The position numbers and the translations under genes are program-made. A stretch of DNA of 17,717 bases from assembly GCA_050742535.1 (NCBI GenBank), contig JBOGIQ010000098.1:1-17717 (forward strand), given 5' to 3'. Origin of the DNA: Gp6-AA40 sp050742535 (GTDB lineage: Bacteria; Acidobacteriota; Vicinamibacteria; Vicinamibacterales; UBA2999). The stretch's first letter is position 1, and each line of letters begins with the position of its first letter. Positions 6,693 to 13,949 of this stretch are shown piece after piece. The notes below the pieces were generated by a model. The model saw nothing but the letters and a program-made list of their open reading frames with translations, was not told where the DNA came from and did no database searches.

Positions 6693-7478
6693 ATGTTTCC
6701 AGCATTTCTGATCACGCTCCGCGAGGGGCTCGAAGCCTTCCTCATCGTCGCGATTTCGCTGACATACCTGCGCAAGACCGGCCGCACCCGGCTCGTGCCT
6801 GCCGTTCATTGGGGCATCGGCCTGTCGATTCTCATCAGCATCGGCGCCGCGTTCCTCTTCTCGCGCGCCAGCAACCAGGCGCTGTGGGAAGGAGTGCTCG
6901 CTCTGGTCGCAGCGGCGCTGGTGGCGACGCTGATCGTCCATATGTGGCGGCACGGCAAGCGCCTGAAGCGCGAGATTGAAACGCGTCTCGAAGCGTCCGC
7001 GCTGCAACTCGGCGCGAAGGCCTTCGCCGGCGTGTTTCTGTTCACGGTACTGATGATCACGCGCGAGGGGATGGAGACCGCGCTGCTGATGGGCACGCTG
7101 ATATTTCAGAACAGTTCGGTGGAGATCACTGCCGGCGCTGCCGGTGGCGTGCTGTGCGCCGCATTCGTCGCCTGGCTGTGGTCGAAGTACGGCCACCGTG
7201 TGAATCTGGCGCTCTTCTTTCAGGTCACGGCGGTCTTTCTTGCCGTCTTCGTCGTTCAACTGGTCATCTATGGCCTGCATGAATTGACCGAGGCGAACCT
7301 CTTCCCGGGCAGCGAGAGGCTGCATTGGGCCACCGAGCCGTACGGGCCGGACGGGCGGTACGGCCAGTTCCTCACCTACCTGCTCGTGCTGCTGCCGCTT
7401 GGCTGGCTCGCATTCGCCGCGTTCGTCGGAGGCAACAAGCGGACGCAACAGCTGCCGCCGGAAGTCGCCGCGCGGTGA
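6693..7478 (+). CDS. FTR1-family high-affinity iron permease
   Basis: A 261-residue multipass inner-membrane protein of the FTR1/EfeU family, which imports iron, typically coupled to oxidation of Fe(II) by a partner protein. Both diagnostic R-E-G-L-E-type motifs are present: 'REGLE' at residues 10-14 in TM1 and 'REGME' at 124-128 in TM4. About seven hydrophobic helices are visible, with polar loops rich in Arg/Lys and a Tyr/Gly-rich loop near 215-225. No partner of the EfeO/EfeB, multicopper-oxidase or P19 type lies in the window, so this resembles lone FTR1 permeases. ATG 6693 gives the conserved start 'MFPAFLITLREGLEAF'. The upstream GGGG (6683-6686) is a weak ribosome-binding site. It heads a packed operon, with the next gene starting 3 nt after its stop. 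It is probably iron-regulated through the dyad at 6662-6676. Confidence 0.92.
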   Translation: MFPAFLITLREGLEAFLIVAISLTYLRKTGRTRLVPAVHWGIGLSILISIGAAFLFSRASNQALWEGVLALVAAALVATLIVHMWRHGKRLKREIETRLEASALQLGAKAFAGVFLFTVLMITREGMETALLMGTLIFQNSSVEITAGAAGGVLCAAFVAWLWSKYGHRVNLALFFQVTAVFLAVFVVQLVIYGLHELTEANLFPGSERLHWATEPYGPDGRYGQFLTYLLVLLPLGWLAFAAFVGGNKRTQQLPPEVAAR

Positions 7479-7481
7479 TTC

Positions 7482-7895
7482 GTGGCGCAGCCGAAGCCGC
7501 CAGTCACCGCCGAGCTCGTCTGGGCGGAGGATCTGCGCTTCGGCGTCACCAGCGCCAGGATTGCCACCGTCGTCGACGGGCAGAGCACGGCCGGTGCGTC
7601 ACCGGTGCAAATGCTCGTCATCGGACTGGCGGCGTGCATGGGGATGGATGTCGTTGACATCATCCGCAAAGGCCGCCACACACTGACCGCCTTCCGCACG
7701 TCGATCGTCGCCGAGCGGCAGCAGCAGGTTCCTCACCGGCTCACGACGGTGTCGCTCCACTTCCACGTCCACGGGGATGTCCCCGTCGCCGTCGTCGAGC
7801 GGGCGATCGCGCTGTCGCGCGACAAGTACTGCTCGGTCTGGCATTCCCTCCGCGAAGACATCGCGCTCGAAACCGCGCATACCATCGTCCCGTGA
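7482..7895 (+). CDS. OsmC/YhfA-like family protein
   Basis: A 137-residue member of the OsmC/Ohr superfamily, whose characterised members reduce organic or fatty-acid hydroperoxides with a reactive cysteine pair. Both cysteines are present: C52 in 'IGLAACMGMDVVDI' and C117 in 'KYCSVWHSL'. Spacing and context ('SPVQMLVIGLAAC', 'LSRDKYCSV') match the family, and the 'KYCSV' form is closer to the YhfA-type subgroup than to Ohr. The start is GTG 7482, 3 nt after the FTR1 stop. Its own TGA overlaps the GTG of the next gene (7892-7895), implying translational coupling. Position behind an iron permease suggests protection against peroxide formed in iron-loaded cells, but that is inference. Confidence 0.88.
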   Translation: MAQPKPPVTAELVWAEDLRFGVTSARIATVVDGQSTAGASPVQMLVIGLAACMGMDVVDIIRKGRHTLTAFRTSIVAERQQQVPHRLTTVSLHFHVHGDVPVAVVERAIALSRDKYCSVWHSLREDIALETAHTIVP

Positions 7896-8983
7896 GGCGC
7901 CCGTACCTCGACTGGCTGCGCGGCATCGCCGTGCTGATCATGATCGAGGCGCACACCCTCGATTCGTGGACGCGGGTTGCCGACAAGAAGTCCTCCGCGT
8001 ACCAGTGGGCGATTCTGATCGCCGGATACGGGGCGCCGATCTTTCTGTTTCTCGCCGGTATCACGCTGATGCTCACCGCGGGCGGACGCCTGCGGAAGGG
8101 ACTGAGCCTCCAGCAGGTGACGCGCGCCGCGGTCTGGCGCGGCGCCTGGATACTGGCGCTGGCGTTTCTTTTCCGTCTGCAGTCGTTTCTCATCAGCGGC
8201 GGGCGGTTTCCTCAGGCGCTGCTGAAGGTAGACATCCTCAACATCATGGGCGTGTCGATGCTCGCCGCAGCGCTCGGCTGGGGAGCTGCGGCCACCTTGA
8301 AGCGGCGGGCTCTTGTGTTCGCTGCGGTCACGATTGCTGTGGCGATGGCCACTCCGTTGATCCGGAGCTGGTCGGCCCTGGACCCTCTCCCGGACTGGCT
8401 GGAGGCTTATCTGCGGCCGCGGCCGGGCCTGACGAACTTCACCCTGTTTCCCTGGGCGGCCTTCTTCACCGCAGGATGCGTTGCCGGCGTCTGGCTCGAC
8501 GGCCGCCAGCCGGCGGACGACCGACCCCTCATGCGTTGGGTAACGGTGGCCGGTCTCGTCCTGGCCGCTGGAGGGTACGGCGCGTCCTTTCTCCCGCCCA
8601 TTTACTCAGAAACCAGCTTCTGGACTTCGTCACCGACCTTCTTCTTCCTGCGGCTCGGCGTGCTGCTGATCCTTGTTGCGGCCGCCTATCAGCTGAGTCA
8701 CTTCTGGCGATGGGACGCGCTACAGCAGTTCGGACGCGCTTCGCTTTTCGTGTACTGGGTTCACGTCGAGCTCGTGTACGGCGTGCTGTCGGCTCCGATT
8801 CATCGGCGTCTCGCGTTTCCGGTCGCACTCGGCGCCTTTGTGGCTTTCACGGCCGCCATGTTCGGGCTGGTTCGCCTCAGGGATTCCATTCAACGATGGC
8901 GAGGGCGTCCGACCGAATCGGGAGGAGACGTCCAACCGTCGTCGTTGTCTGCAAATCGTCCTGTTTCGCGCAATTCCATATAA
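7892..8983 (+). CDS. DUF1624/HGSNAT-like multipass membrane protein, probable acyltransferase
   Basis: A 363-residue integral membrane protein with about ten hydrophobic helices. The N-terminus 'YLDWLRGIAVLIMIEAHTLDSW' (5-26) is the signature of the DUF1624 (heparan-alpha-glucosaminide N-acetyltransferase catalytic domain-like) group, related in layout to acyltransferase-3 proteins. H21 is the obvious candidate for the conserved histidine. Members are thought to move acyl groups across the membrane onto sugars or other acceptors; the substrate here is unknown. The last 25 or so residues are a polar Ser/Arg-rich tail. The GTG start at 7892 overlaps the OsmC stop by 4 nt (GTGA), so its synthesis is coupled to the OsmC gene. 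It is the last gene of the trio. No U-tailed terminator follows within the 158-nt spacer. Confidence 0.82.
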   Translation: MRRPYLDWLRGIAVLIMIEAHTLDSWTRVADKKSSAYQWAILIAGYGAPIFLFLAGITLMLTAGGRLRKGLSLQQVTRAAVWRGAWILALAFLFRLQSFLISGGRFPQALLKVDILNIMGVSMLAAALGWGAAATLKRRALVFAAVTIAVAMATPLIRSWSALDPLPDWLEAYLRPRPGLTNFTLFPWAAFFTAGCVAGVWLDGRQPADDRPLMRWVTVAGLVLAAGGYGASFLPPIYSETSFWTSSPTFFFLRLGVLLILVAAAYQLSHFWRWDALQQFGRASLFVYWVHVELVYGVLSAPIHRRLAFPVALGAFVAFTAAMFGLVRLRDSIQRWRGRPTESGGDVQPSSLSANRPVSRNSI

Positions 8984-9062
8984 ATCGTTACGGGCTAGCG
9001 CGTTACGGACGACGATTCCGGCAGCAAGGACGACTGGCGCGTTGATTTGCGCCAAAATCGAG

Positions 9063-9092
9063 TTGAGTTTGCGGCCATCAGCCCGATACAAT
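9063..9092 (+). promoter_or_regulatory. Candidate sigma70-type promoter of the DGQHR gene
   Basis: TTGAGT at 9063-9068 and TACAAT at 9087-9092 are separated by 18 nt. The -10 has one mismatch to TATAAT and the -35 has two to TTGACA. Transcription would begin near 9099, about 43 nt before the ATG at 9142. A 6-bp inverted repeat (TGGCGC/GCGCCA, 9035-9054) lies just upstream and could be an operator. Confidence 0.55.
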
Positions 9093-9141
9093 TCGCGTCT
9101 TTCATGAGGCGGCAGGGCGCCGCCCGGGGGACACACACCGC

Positions 9142-10272
9142 ATGATTAATGTCGCTGCCATCCGAATGCAGCAGTTTGGCGTGCAGTTCTACCAGGCTTC
9201 GCTGACTGCGGGCGACATCGACAAGCTGGTCCGCTTCGAGGTGCTGAACTACGGCGAGTCAGGTCAGCCGGTCAGGGGCGGCAGCAAGAAATCGCCATCC
9301 AAGGTCAACTGGGACCTGCTGGAACGTCGCATCGCGTCGAGCGAAAAGGCCTACCAGCGCCACATCATCAGGCGAAAGATCGACGAACTCGTCCAGTATT
9401 ACGAGCAATGCCGCCAGGCCCACGATCTGCCGTCCATCCCCGGCGCAGTGATCATCTCGTGCGACGAGAAGCTGACCTTCCATCCGGTTGAAAGCGGCTC
9501 GAACGTCGGGCAGCTGAAGGTCCCCGAGCGCGAGGGCATCCTTCGGGCGATCGACGGACAGCACCGCCTGCTGGCGCTGCACGCGGACATCGACAACATG
9601 AAGGACGAGGACTTTCAGGTGCCGGCCATCATCTTCGACCGGCTGCCCGAGGACCACATCGTCCAGATGTTCGTCACCATCAACGCCAAGCACACGCGGC
9701 TGAACGCCTCGCACCTGGTCAGTCTGTCCGGCCGTCAGCTCTACCGTGACGACGCGCTCGCAGCCGCGCACGATGTGGTTCGCGCCTTGAACGATCGCGA
9801 GGATTCACCGCTGCACGGCGAGATCAAGCTGCTTGGCGTCGGCCGTGGTCGCGTGGCGCAGGCACCGCTCGCGCAGGAGCTCAAGAAGCTGTTTGCAAGC
9901 GATGCGTTCGGCGGTCCGCGCAAGTCCGCGGATTTCCGCGAGGACTCCAAGCGGTTCTTCGTGAACTACTTCAAGCAGGTCTCGGTGGTGTTTGGGGCGG
10001 CCTGGAACGGCCGGAAGTACAGCATCAAGTCGGCAGCCGCGCTGCGCGCCTTTGTCCGTGTGGCCCCCGACGTCGTCCGGCGTCTCGATCAGGAACACGC
10101 CGACCGCAGCGACTTCCGCGCGATTGGCCGGGTCATCGCCCCGTGGGGCCGCCGTATCGGTGACCTGCGTTTCGAGAGTGAAGGCGCGTGGAAACGTCAG
10201 GGCACGACGGTGGACTCGCTGGCCCGGGAGCTGAAACTGGCGCTGGAATACCCGGAAGGCGCGGGCGTGTAA
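9142..10272 (+). CDS. Orphan DGQHR-domain protein (DndB-like)
   Basis: A 376-residue protein carrying the DGQHR signature at residues 138-142 ('RAIDGQHRLLAL'). Further DndB-type features follow: 'VPAIIFDRLPEDHIVQMFVTINAKHTRLNASHL' at about 160-192, and 'RQLYRDDALAAAHDVVRALN' after it. The domain occurs in DndB, the regulator of the DNA phosphorothioation operon, and in related proteins of other DNA-modification systems. Its biochemical role is not settled. No dndA, dndC, dndD, dndE or restriction gene is in the window. The protein therefore appears solitary, with its own promoter and hairpins behind it. ATG 9142 is preceded by a GGGGG run (9126-9130). Base composition resembles the neighbours, so there is no sign of recent transfer. 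The function is unknown; a DNA-binding or nucleotide-modification role is only suggested by family membership. Confidence 0.85.
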   Translation: MINVAAIRMQQFGVQFYQASLTAGDIDKLVRFEVLNYGESGQPVRGGSKKSPSKVNWDLLERRIASSEKAYQRHIIRRKIDELVQYYEQCRQAHDLPSIPGAVIISCDEKLTFHPVESGSNVGQLKVPEREGILRAIDGQHRLLALHADIDNMKDEDFQVPAIIFDRLPEDHIVQMFVTINAKHTRLNASHLVSLSGRQLYRDDALAAAHDVVRALNDREDSPLHGEIKLLGVGRGRVAQAPLAQELKKLFASDAFGGPRKSADFREDSKRFFVNYFKQVSVVFGAAWNGRKYSIKSAAALRAFVRVAPDVVRRLDQEHADRSDFRAIGRVIAPWGRRIGDLRFESEGAWKRQGTTVDSLARELKLALEYPEGAGV

Positions 10273-10277
10273 AAGAA

Positions 10278-10307
10278 AGGATGGGACACCGTGAGGCATC
10301 CCATCCT
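10278..10307. terminator. Stem-loop just after the DGQHR gene (possible transcript end)
   Basis: AGGATGGGA (10278-10286) pairs perfectly with TCCCATCCT (10299-10307) across a 12-nt loop, starting 5 nt after the stop at 10272. On the + strand no T-run follows. On the - strand the stem is followed by TTCTTTT, so it is a better terminator for antisense transcription. It may otherwise act as a 3'-end stabilising hairpin. Confidence 0.45.
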
Positions 10308-10334
10308 GAATTGCCGGCCTGGCTCCCCCCAATA

Positions 10335-10355
10335 TTCGCGGCACCTTGCCGCGAA
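10335..10355. other. Perfect 9-bp hairpin with 3-nt loop upstream of pxpA
   Basis: TTCGCGGCA (10335-10343) and TGCCGCGAA (10347-10355) are exact complements around CCT. No T-run follows on either side, so it could be a factor-assisted transcript end, an operator or an RNA structural element. It is the most stable-looking structure in the 198-nt spacer before pxpA. Confidence 0.5.
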
Positions 10356-10385
10356 CCACAGACCGACGCACCTCTTAGTTCAACC

Positions 10386-10400
10386 ATTGTGCCGCGCAAT
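10386..10400. promoter_or_regulatory. Imperfect 7-1-7 dyad upstream of pxpA (possible operator)
   Basis: ATTGTGC-C-GCGCAAT forms a 15-bp inverted repeat with one mismatched pair, about 70 nt before the pxpA start. Its size and form fit a dimeric repressor site. No regulator gene lies next to it and no convincing -35/-10 pair is visible around it, so the role is speculative. Confidence 0.25.
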
Positions 10401-10470
10401 TTGCTGAGAAAATCGCACGGTTCGAGCCTGCTGCACCGTCAGGAATGTGCGGCCGGTTACAAGTGTGTTT

Positions 10471-11220
10471 ATGCCTGTTCGGACCTCGGTTGATTTGAAC
10501 GCCGACGTCGGCGAAGGGTGCGGACAGGACGTCTCATTAATGCCGCTGATTTCGTCGGCGAACATTGCCTGCGGTCTCCACGCGGGAGACGCCGACACCA
10601 TGCACGAGGCGGTGGCTCTCGCGCGGGCGCACAACGTCGTCATCGGTGCGCATCCGTCCTTCCCCGATCGCGAACACTTCGGACGGCGGGAGATGCGGCT
10701 TTCCGCCGAAGACCTGCACGAATGCATCGTTGCGCAGGTGCGATCGCTCGCGGTCGTCGCCGCGTCGGCCGGCGTCCGGTTGCGTCATGTCAAGCCACAC
10801 GGCGCGCTCTACAACATGGCCGCTCGCGATGAGGAACTTGCCGCGGCAGTGGTGGACGCGATACGCAGCGTCGACCCGTCGCTGGCCATCTTCGGCCTGG
10901 CCGGTTCGGCACTCGTAGGGGCGGCATCGCGGATGGGATTGCACAGCGTGAGCGAAGCCTTCGCCGACCGCGCGTACCGTGCGGACGGCAGTCTGCTGCC
11001 GCGCGATCAGCCGGGTAGCGTCCTGCGCGACGCGACCGAGGTCGCCGCGCGCGCTGTGGCCATGGCTCGAGACGGCTCCGTCGTCGCCGTCGATGGAAGC
11101 CGAATCCGCGTTCAGGCCGACACGATCTGCATTCACGGCGACACGCCGGGAGCGCCGGCGCTCGCCGGGAGGATCCGCGACTCTCTGGCGTCTGCAGGGA
11201 TTGCGGTCGCGGCGCCTTAG
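10471..11220 (+). CDS. pxpA: LamB/YcsF family protein, 5-oxoprolinase subunit A
   Basis: A 249-residue protein of the LamB/YcsF family, of which PxpA works with PxpB and PxpC in ATP-dependent opening of 5-oxoproline (pyroglutamate) to glutamate. Family motifs are intact: 'DLNADVGEG' (8-16), 'ANIACGLHAGD' (30-40), 'IGAHPSFPDREHFGRR' (58-73), 'KPHGALYN' (108-115), 'EAFADRAY' (162-169) and 'CIHGDT' (220-225). ATG 10471 is chosen because it places the usual 'DLN' strand near the N-terminus. GTG 10447 in frame would add eight residues, and neither start has a good ribosome-binding site. pxpB and pxpC are absent from the window, so this copy stands alone. Its TAG overlaps the stop of the convergent acyl-CoA ligase gene by 4 nt (11217-11220). 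That leaves no room for a terminator between them. Confidence 0.9.
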   Translation: MPVRTSVDLNADVGEGCGQDVSLMPLISSANIACGLHAGDADTMHEAVALARAHNVVIGAHPSFPDREHFGRREMRLSAEDLHECIVAQVRSLAVVAASAGVRLRHVKPHGALYNMAARDEELAAAVVDAIRSVDPSLAIFGLAGSALVGAASRMGLHSVSEAFADRAYRADGSLLPRDQPGSVLRDATEVAARAVAMARDGSVVAVDGSRIRVQADTICIHGDTPGAPALAGRIRDSLASAGIAVAAP

Positions 11221-12902
11221 CCCTGCCGGGCGGTGAGCATCCGCCGCAGCACTTTCCCGACCATGGACTTCGGCAGATCCGTGCGGAATTCGACGGAACC
11301 CGGGACTTTGTAGGGTGCAAGCCGCTCGCGGCAGAACGCGCGCAGATCTTCTTCCGATGCCTCAGCGGCCGGCTTCAGCACCACCCACGCTTTGGCGATT
11401 TCTCCTTTCGCCGGATGCGGCACCCCTGCCACAGCCACTTCGTGCACGGCGGGATGCGTGGCGAGCACTTCCTCGATCTCGCGCGGCCACACCTGGAAGC
11501 CGCTCGTCTTGATCATGTCCTTCTTGCGATCGACCAGGAAGATGTATCCCTCGTCGTCCATATAGGCGAGATCGCCCGTGTGCACCCACGGTCCGCCTTC
11601 GCCGTGCTGCTGCAGCGCCAGCGCGGTCTCCGCCGGGTTGTTCCAGTACTCGGCCAGGTGCTGCGGCGCCCGCAGCAGCATCTCTCCGACCTCGTTCGCT
11701 CCCAGCACCCGCGACGCGTCCTCGGCGTCGACGATGCGGACGTCGACGTCGGGCAGCGGCAGTCCGATTGACCCGATCTTCTTCGTTCCGCGTACAGGGT
11801 TGACGCAGCACGCCATCATCCCTTCGGTCAGCGAGTACCCTTCGACGATCACCGCGCCGGTCTTCTCTTCGAACTGCCGCTTCGTTTCCGCCATCAGCGC
11901 GGCGGCGCCGGAGAAGCACAACTTGATCGAGCTCAGATCGACGCGTCCCGCCCGTACCTCCGGATGGTTGAGGATCGCGTTGTAGAGCGTCGGGATGCCG
12001 TTGAAGAACGCGGGCTTCACCTGCTTGATCGTTTTCAGGAGATCGTTGATGTCGCGCGGGTTCGGCACGATCGACAGCGGGTTGGGTCCGACAAACGCCA
12101 GCGGCTGTACCCCGACGTTGGCATAAACGTGAAAGAGCGGCAACGGCAGCATGATCACGTCCGTCCACGGCTCTTTCGCCGATTTCGTCCACTCATACAA
12201 CTGCATCCCGGCCGCCACGTAGTGGCGATGCAGTCCGACGACTCCCTTTGGCGTGCCGGTAGTCCCTCCGCTCGACAGCACGACGGCGCGATCGTCGGGC
12301 CCGACCGGAATGGACGGGCGTCGCGCGCCACGATGTTTTTCGAGCAGGTCCTGCAGCCAGAAGTCGCCCGGTGTCACCTGGATGCGGTGGCCTTCCTTCT
12401 TTTCCTTGACCAGGGTGAAGAGGATCCGCAGAACCGGCGGCAGATACTCCTTGATCGACGTTGCTACCAGACGCCGGACGGCGGTGTTCGCCTGGACTGC
12501 CTTCGCACGGGCGTAAAACGGTGTGAGGACGACAACCGTCTCCGCGCCGGTCGCCGCAAGCGCCAGTTCGAGCTCGCGATCCGTGTAGGTCGGATTGATC
12601 GCGACGACGACCGCGCCTGCTTTCCAGACGCCGAATTCCGCGATGAAGAACTGCGGGCAGTTGGGAAGGATCAGCGCCACGCGGTCGCCCTTGCGTACAC
12701 CCAGCGCTGCCAGCGACGCGGCGAACGCGTTGCTGAGCGCGTCGAGCTCGCCGTAGGTCGTCTTCGCGCCCTTGAACAGCAGCGCCGTATTCGATGAATG
12801 CTTGGCGGCCAGCTGATCCAGGTAGTCGATCAGCGTCTTGTCAGGGTAGGGCGCGAGACTGGGCCGGACGTCCGAGTCGTAGTGCTGGAGCCAGGGTTTC
12901 AC
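11217..12902 (-). CDS. Long-chain fatty acid-CoA ligase (FadD-like, AMP-forming)
   Basis: A 561-residue ANL-superfamily enzyme that activates a carboxylate, most likely a fatty acid, to the acyl-AMP and then to the acyl-CoA thioester. Core motifs are present: the phosphate loop 'SSGGTTGTPKG' (210-220), 'YSLTEG' (356-361), 'HTGDLAYMDDEG' (441-452), the hinge region 'DRKKDMIKTSGFQVWPREIEE' (458-478) and the catalytic lysine K550 in 'LPKSMVGKVLRR'. Length and the 'GFQVWPREIEEVL' form match bacterial FadD proteins; chain-length preference cannot be read. The start is GTG 12902 with no clear ribosome-binding site, and a heptamer repeat array begins 11 nt upstream of it. It lies 88 nt downstream of argF on the same strand and could be read through from the arginine operon, though no metabolic link is apparent. 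Confidence 0.92.
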   Translation of the reverse strand: MKPWLQHYDSDVRPSLAPYPDKTLIDYLDQLAAKHSSNTALLFKGAKTTYGELDALSNAFAASLAALGVRKGDRVALILPNCPQFFIAEFGVWKAGAVVVAINPTYTDRELELALAATGAETVVVLTPFYARAKAVQANTAVRRLVATSIKEYLPPVLRILFTLVKEKKEGHRIQVTPGDFWLQDLLEKHRGARRPSIPVGPDDRAVVLSSGGTTGTPKGVVGLHRHYVAAGMQLYEWTKSAKEPWTDVIMLPLPLFHVYANVGVQPLAFVGPNPLSIVPNPRDINDLLKTIKQVKPAFFNGIPTLYNAILNHPEVRAGRVDLSSIKLCFSGAAALMAETKRQFEEKTGAVIVEGYSLTEGMMACCVNPVRGTKKIGSIGLPLPDVDVRIVDAEDASRVLGANEVGEMLLRAPQHLAEYWNNPAETALALQQHGEGGPWVHTGDLAYMDDEGYIFLVDRKKDMIKTSGFQVWPREIEEVLATHPAVHEVAVAGVPHPAKGEIAKAWVVLKPAAEASEEDLRAFCRERLAPYKVPGSVEFRTDLPKSMVGKVLRRMLTARQG

Positions 12903-12913
12903 TGGCGAAATTC

Positions 12914-12973
12914 TAGTCCTTTGTTCTTGGTCCTTCGTTCTTAGTCCGTGCTTGGTCCGTGGTCCTTCGTCCT
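12914..12973. repeat. Degenerate heptamer tandem repeat (consensus TGGTCCT) between argF and the acyl-CoA ligase
   Basis: Five heptamers run from 12914 to 12948 (TAGTCCT, TTGTTCT, TGGTCCT, TCGTTCT, TAGTCCG). A 4-nt interruption (TGCT) follows, then TGGTCCG, TGGTCCT and TCGTCCT to 12973. On the minus strand, the coding strand of the flanking genes, the unit reads AGGACCA. The array fills most of the 88-nt spacer and ends 11 nt before the GTG start of the downstream gene. It occupies the place where a promoter and leader would normally be. Confidence 0.85.
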
Positions 12974-12990
12974 GGTTTCTCGACCATAGC

Positions 12991-13947
12991 TCAGGAGCCC
13001 AGCAACATCAACAGCAGCGCCTTCTGCGTGTGCAGCCTGTTCTCTGCCTGGTCGAAGACGACGGACGCGGGCGATTCGATGACGTCCGCGGTCACTTCGT
13101 CGCCGCGGTGCGCCGGCAGGCAATGCATGAACAGCGCGTCAGGCGCCGCGCGCGACATGAGCGCGGCGTTCACCTGATATGGCGCGAAGATGACGCGGCG
13201 CGTGTCCGTTTCGTCTTCCTCACCCATCGACGCCCAGACGTCGGTATAGATAGCGTCGACGCCGGCGACCGCCTCATTCGGGTCGGCAAAGCAGCGAATG
13301 GCCGCCCCGCCCCGCGCGAGCCCGGCCGCTTCGCCGATGACCGACTCGGGCAGCTCGTATCCTGACGGAGTGGCGACGTGCACGCTGATTCCGGCCATGG
13401 ACGCGGCGTGGGCCAGCGACGTGGCGACGTTGTTGCCGTCGCCGACATACGCCACCGTTCGTCCTGCCGAGCGCCCCCACTGCTCGCGCATGGTCATCAC
13501 GTCCGCGATCGCCTGCAGCGGATGGTGATCGTCGGTGAGCGCGTTGATCACCGGCATGTGCGTGGCCGAGCGTGCAAACGTTTCGACCTTGTCCTGGGCA
13601 AACGTGCGGACGACGAGGGCATGCACCCAGCGTTCGAGATTGCGCGCGACGTCCTCGATCGGCTCACGCGACCCGCCCGCGAACTCCGCCGGCACATCGA
13701 GCGCATGACCGCCAAGCTCCCGGATCGCGACCTCGAAGGTCGAGCGCGTGCGCAGCGACGGCTTCTCGAACAGGAGGCCGACGTGCCGTCCGCCCAGTGC
13801 CGCCGCCGTCGGCGCCCTCGAGCCGAGACATCGATCCGCCTTGACCTCCGCAGCGAGCGACAGCAGCCGTTCGAGGTCGGCATGACCCAGATCGAGAATC
13901 GAAAGGAAGTCTTTTGCCAGCCCAGGGGGCGGAGGAATGGTGTCCAC
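12991..13947 (-). CDS. argF: Ornithine carbamoyltransferase
   Basis: This 318-residue enzyme makes citrulline from ornithine and carbamoyl phosphate. Carbamoyl-phosphate-binding motifs are 'SLRTRS' (64-69) and 'HHPLQ' (141-145). The ornithine-side motifs are 'TDVWASMGEE' with SMG at 240-242, and 'HCLPAHR' (275-281). The SMG loop argues for ornithine rather than acetyl- or succinyl-ornithine as substrate. The SLRTR/HPLQ forms differ slightly from the E. coli STRTR/HPTQ pattern but occur in other bacterial enzymes of this family. I chose GTG 13947, 2 nt after the argJ stop. The frame is open up to a GTG at 14001, but that would add 18 unusual residues overlapping argJ. The gene is the last of the arginine cluster in this window. 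Confidence 0.93.
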   Translation of the reverse strand: MDTIPPPPGLAKDFLSILDLGHADLERLLSLAAEVKADRCLGSRAPTAAALGGRHVGLLFEKPSLRTRSTFEVAIRELGGHALDVPAEFAGGSREPIEDVARNLERWVHALVVRTFAQDKVETFARSATHMPVINALTDDHHPLQAIADVMTMREQWGRSAGRTVAYVGDGNNVATSLAHAASMAGISVHVATPSGYELPESVIGEAAGLARGGAAIRCFADPNEAVAGVDAIYTDVWASMGEEDETDTRRVIFAPYQVNAALMSRAAPDALFMHCLPAHRGDEVTADVIESPASVVFDQAENRLHTQKALLLMLLGS

Positions 13948-13949
13948 GG

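Noticed and set aside
8986..9008. 8-nt direct repeat CGTTACGG at 8986-8993 and 9001-9008 as an attachment site or target duplication.
   Set aside because: It is short, 15 nt apart, and no mobile gene lies between or near the copies; it is compatible with chance.
9035..9054. An intrinsic terminator for the FTR1-OsmC-DUF1624 operon (TGGCGC/GCGCCA hairpin).
   Set aside because: The stem is only 6 bp with an 8-nt loop and is followed by AAAA rather than T on the + strand. It was kept only as a possible operator.
11362..12192. Alternative-frame open reading frame of 276 codons within the acyl-CoA ligase.
   Set aside because: It is on the same strand as, and fully inside, a gene with all ANL motifs. 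The translation is low-complexity Arg/Gly/Ala-rich.
12914..12973. A CRISPR-like array, because of regular repetition (also considered at 5934-5978).
   Set aside because: Units are 7 nt and contiguous, with no unique spacers and no cas genes. They are simple tandem repeats.
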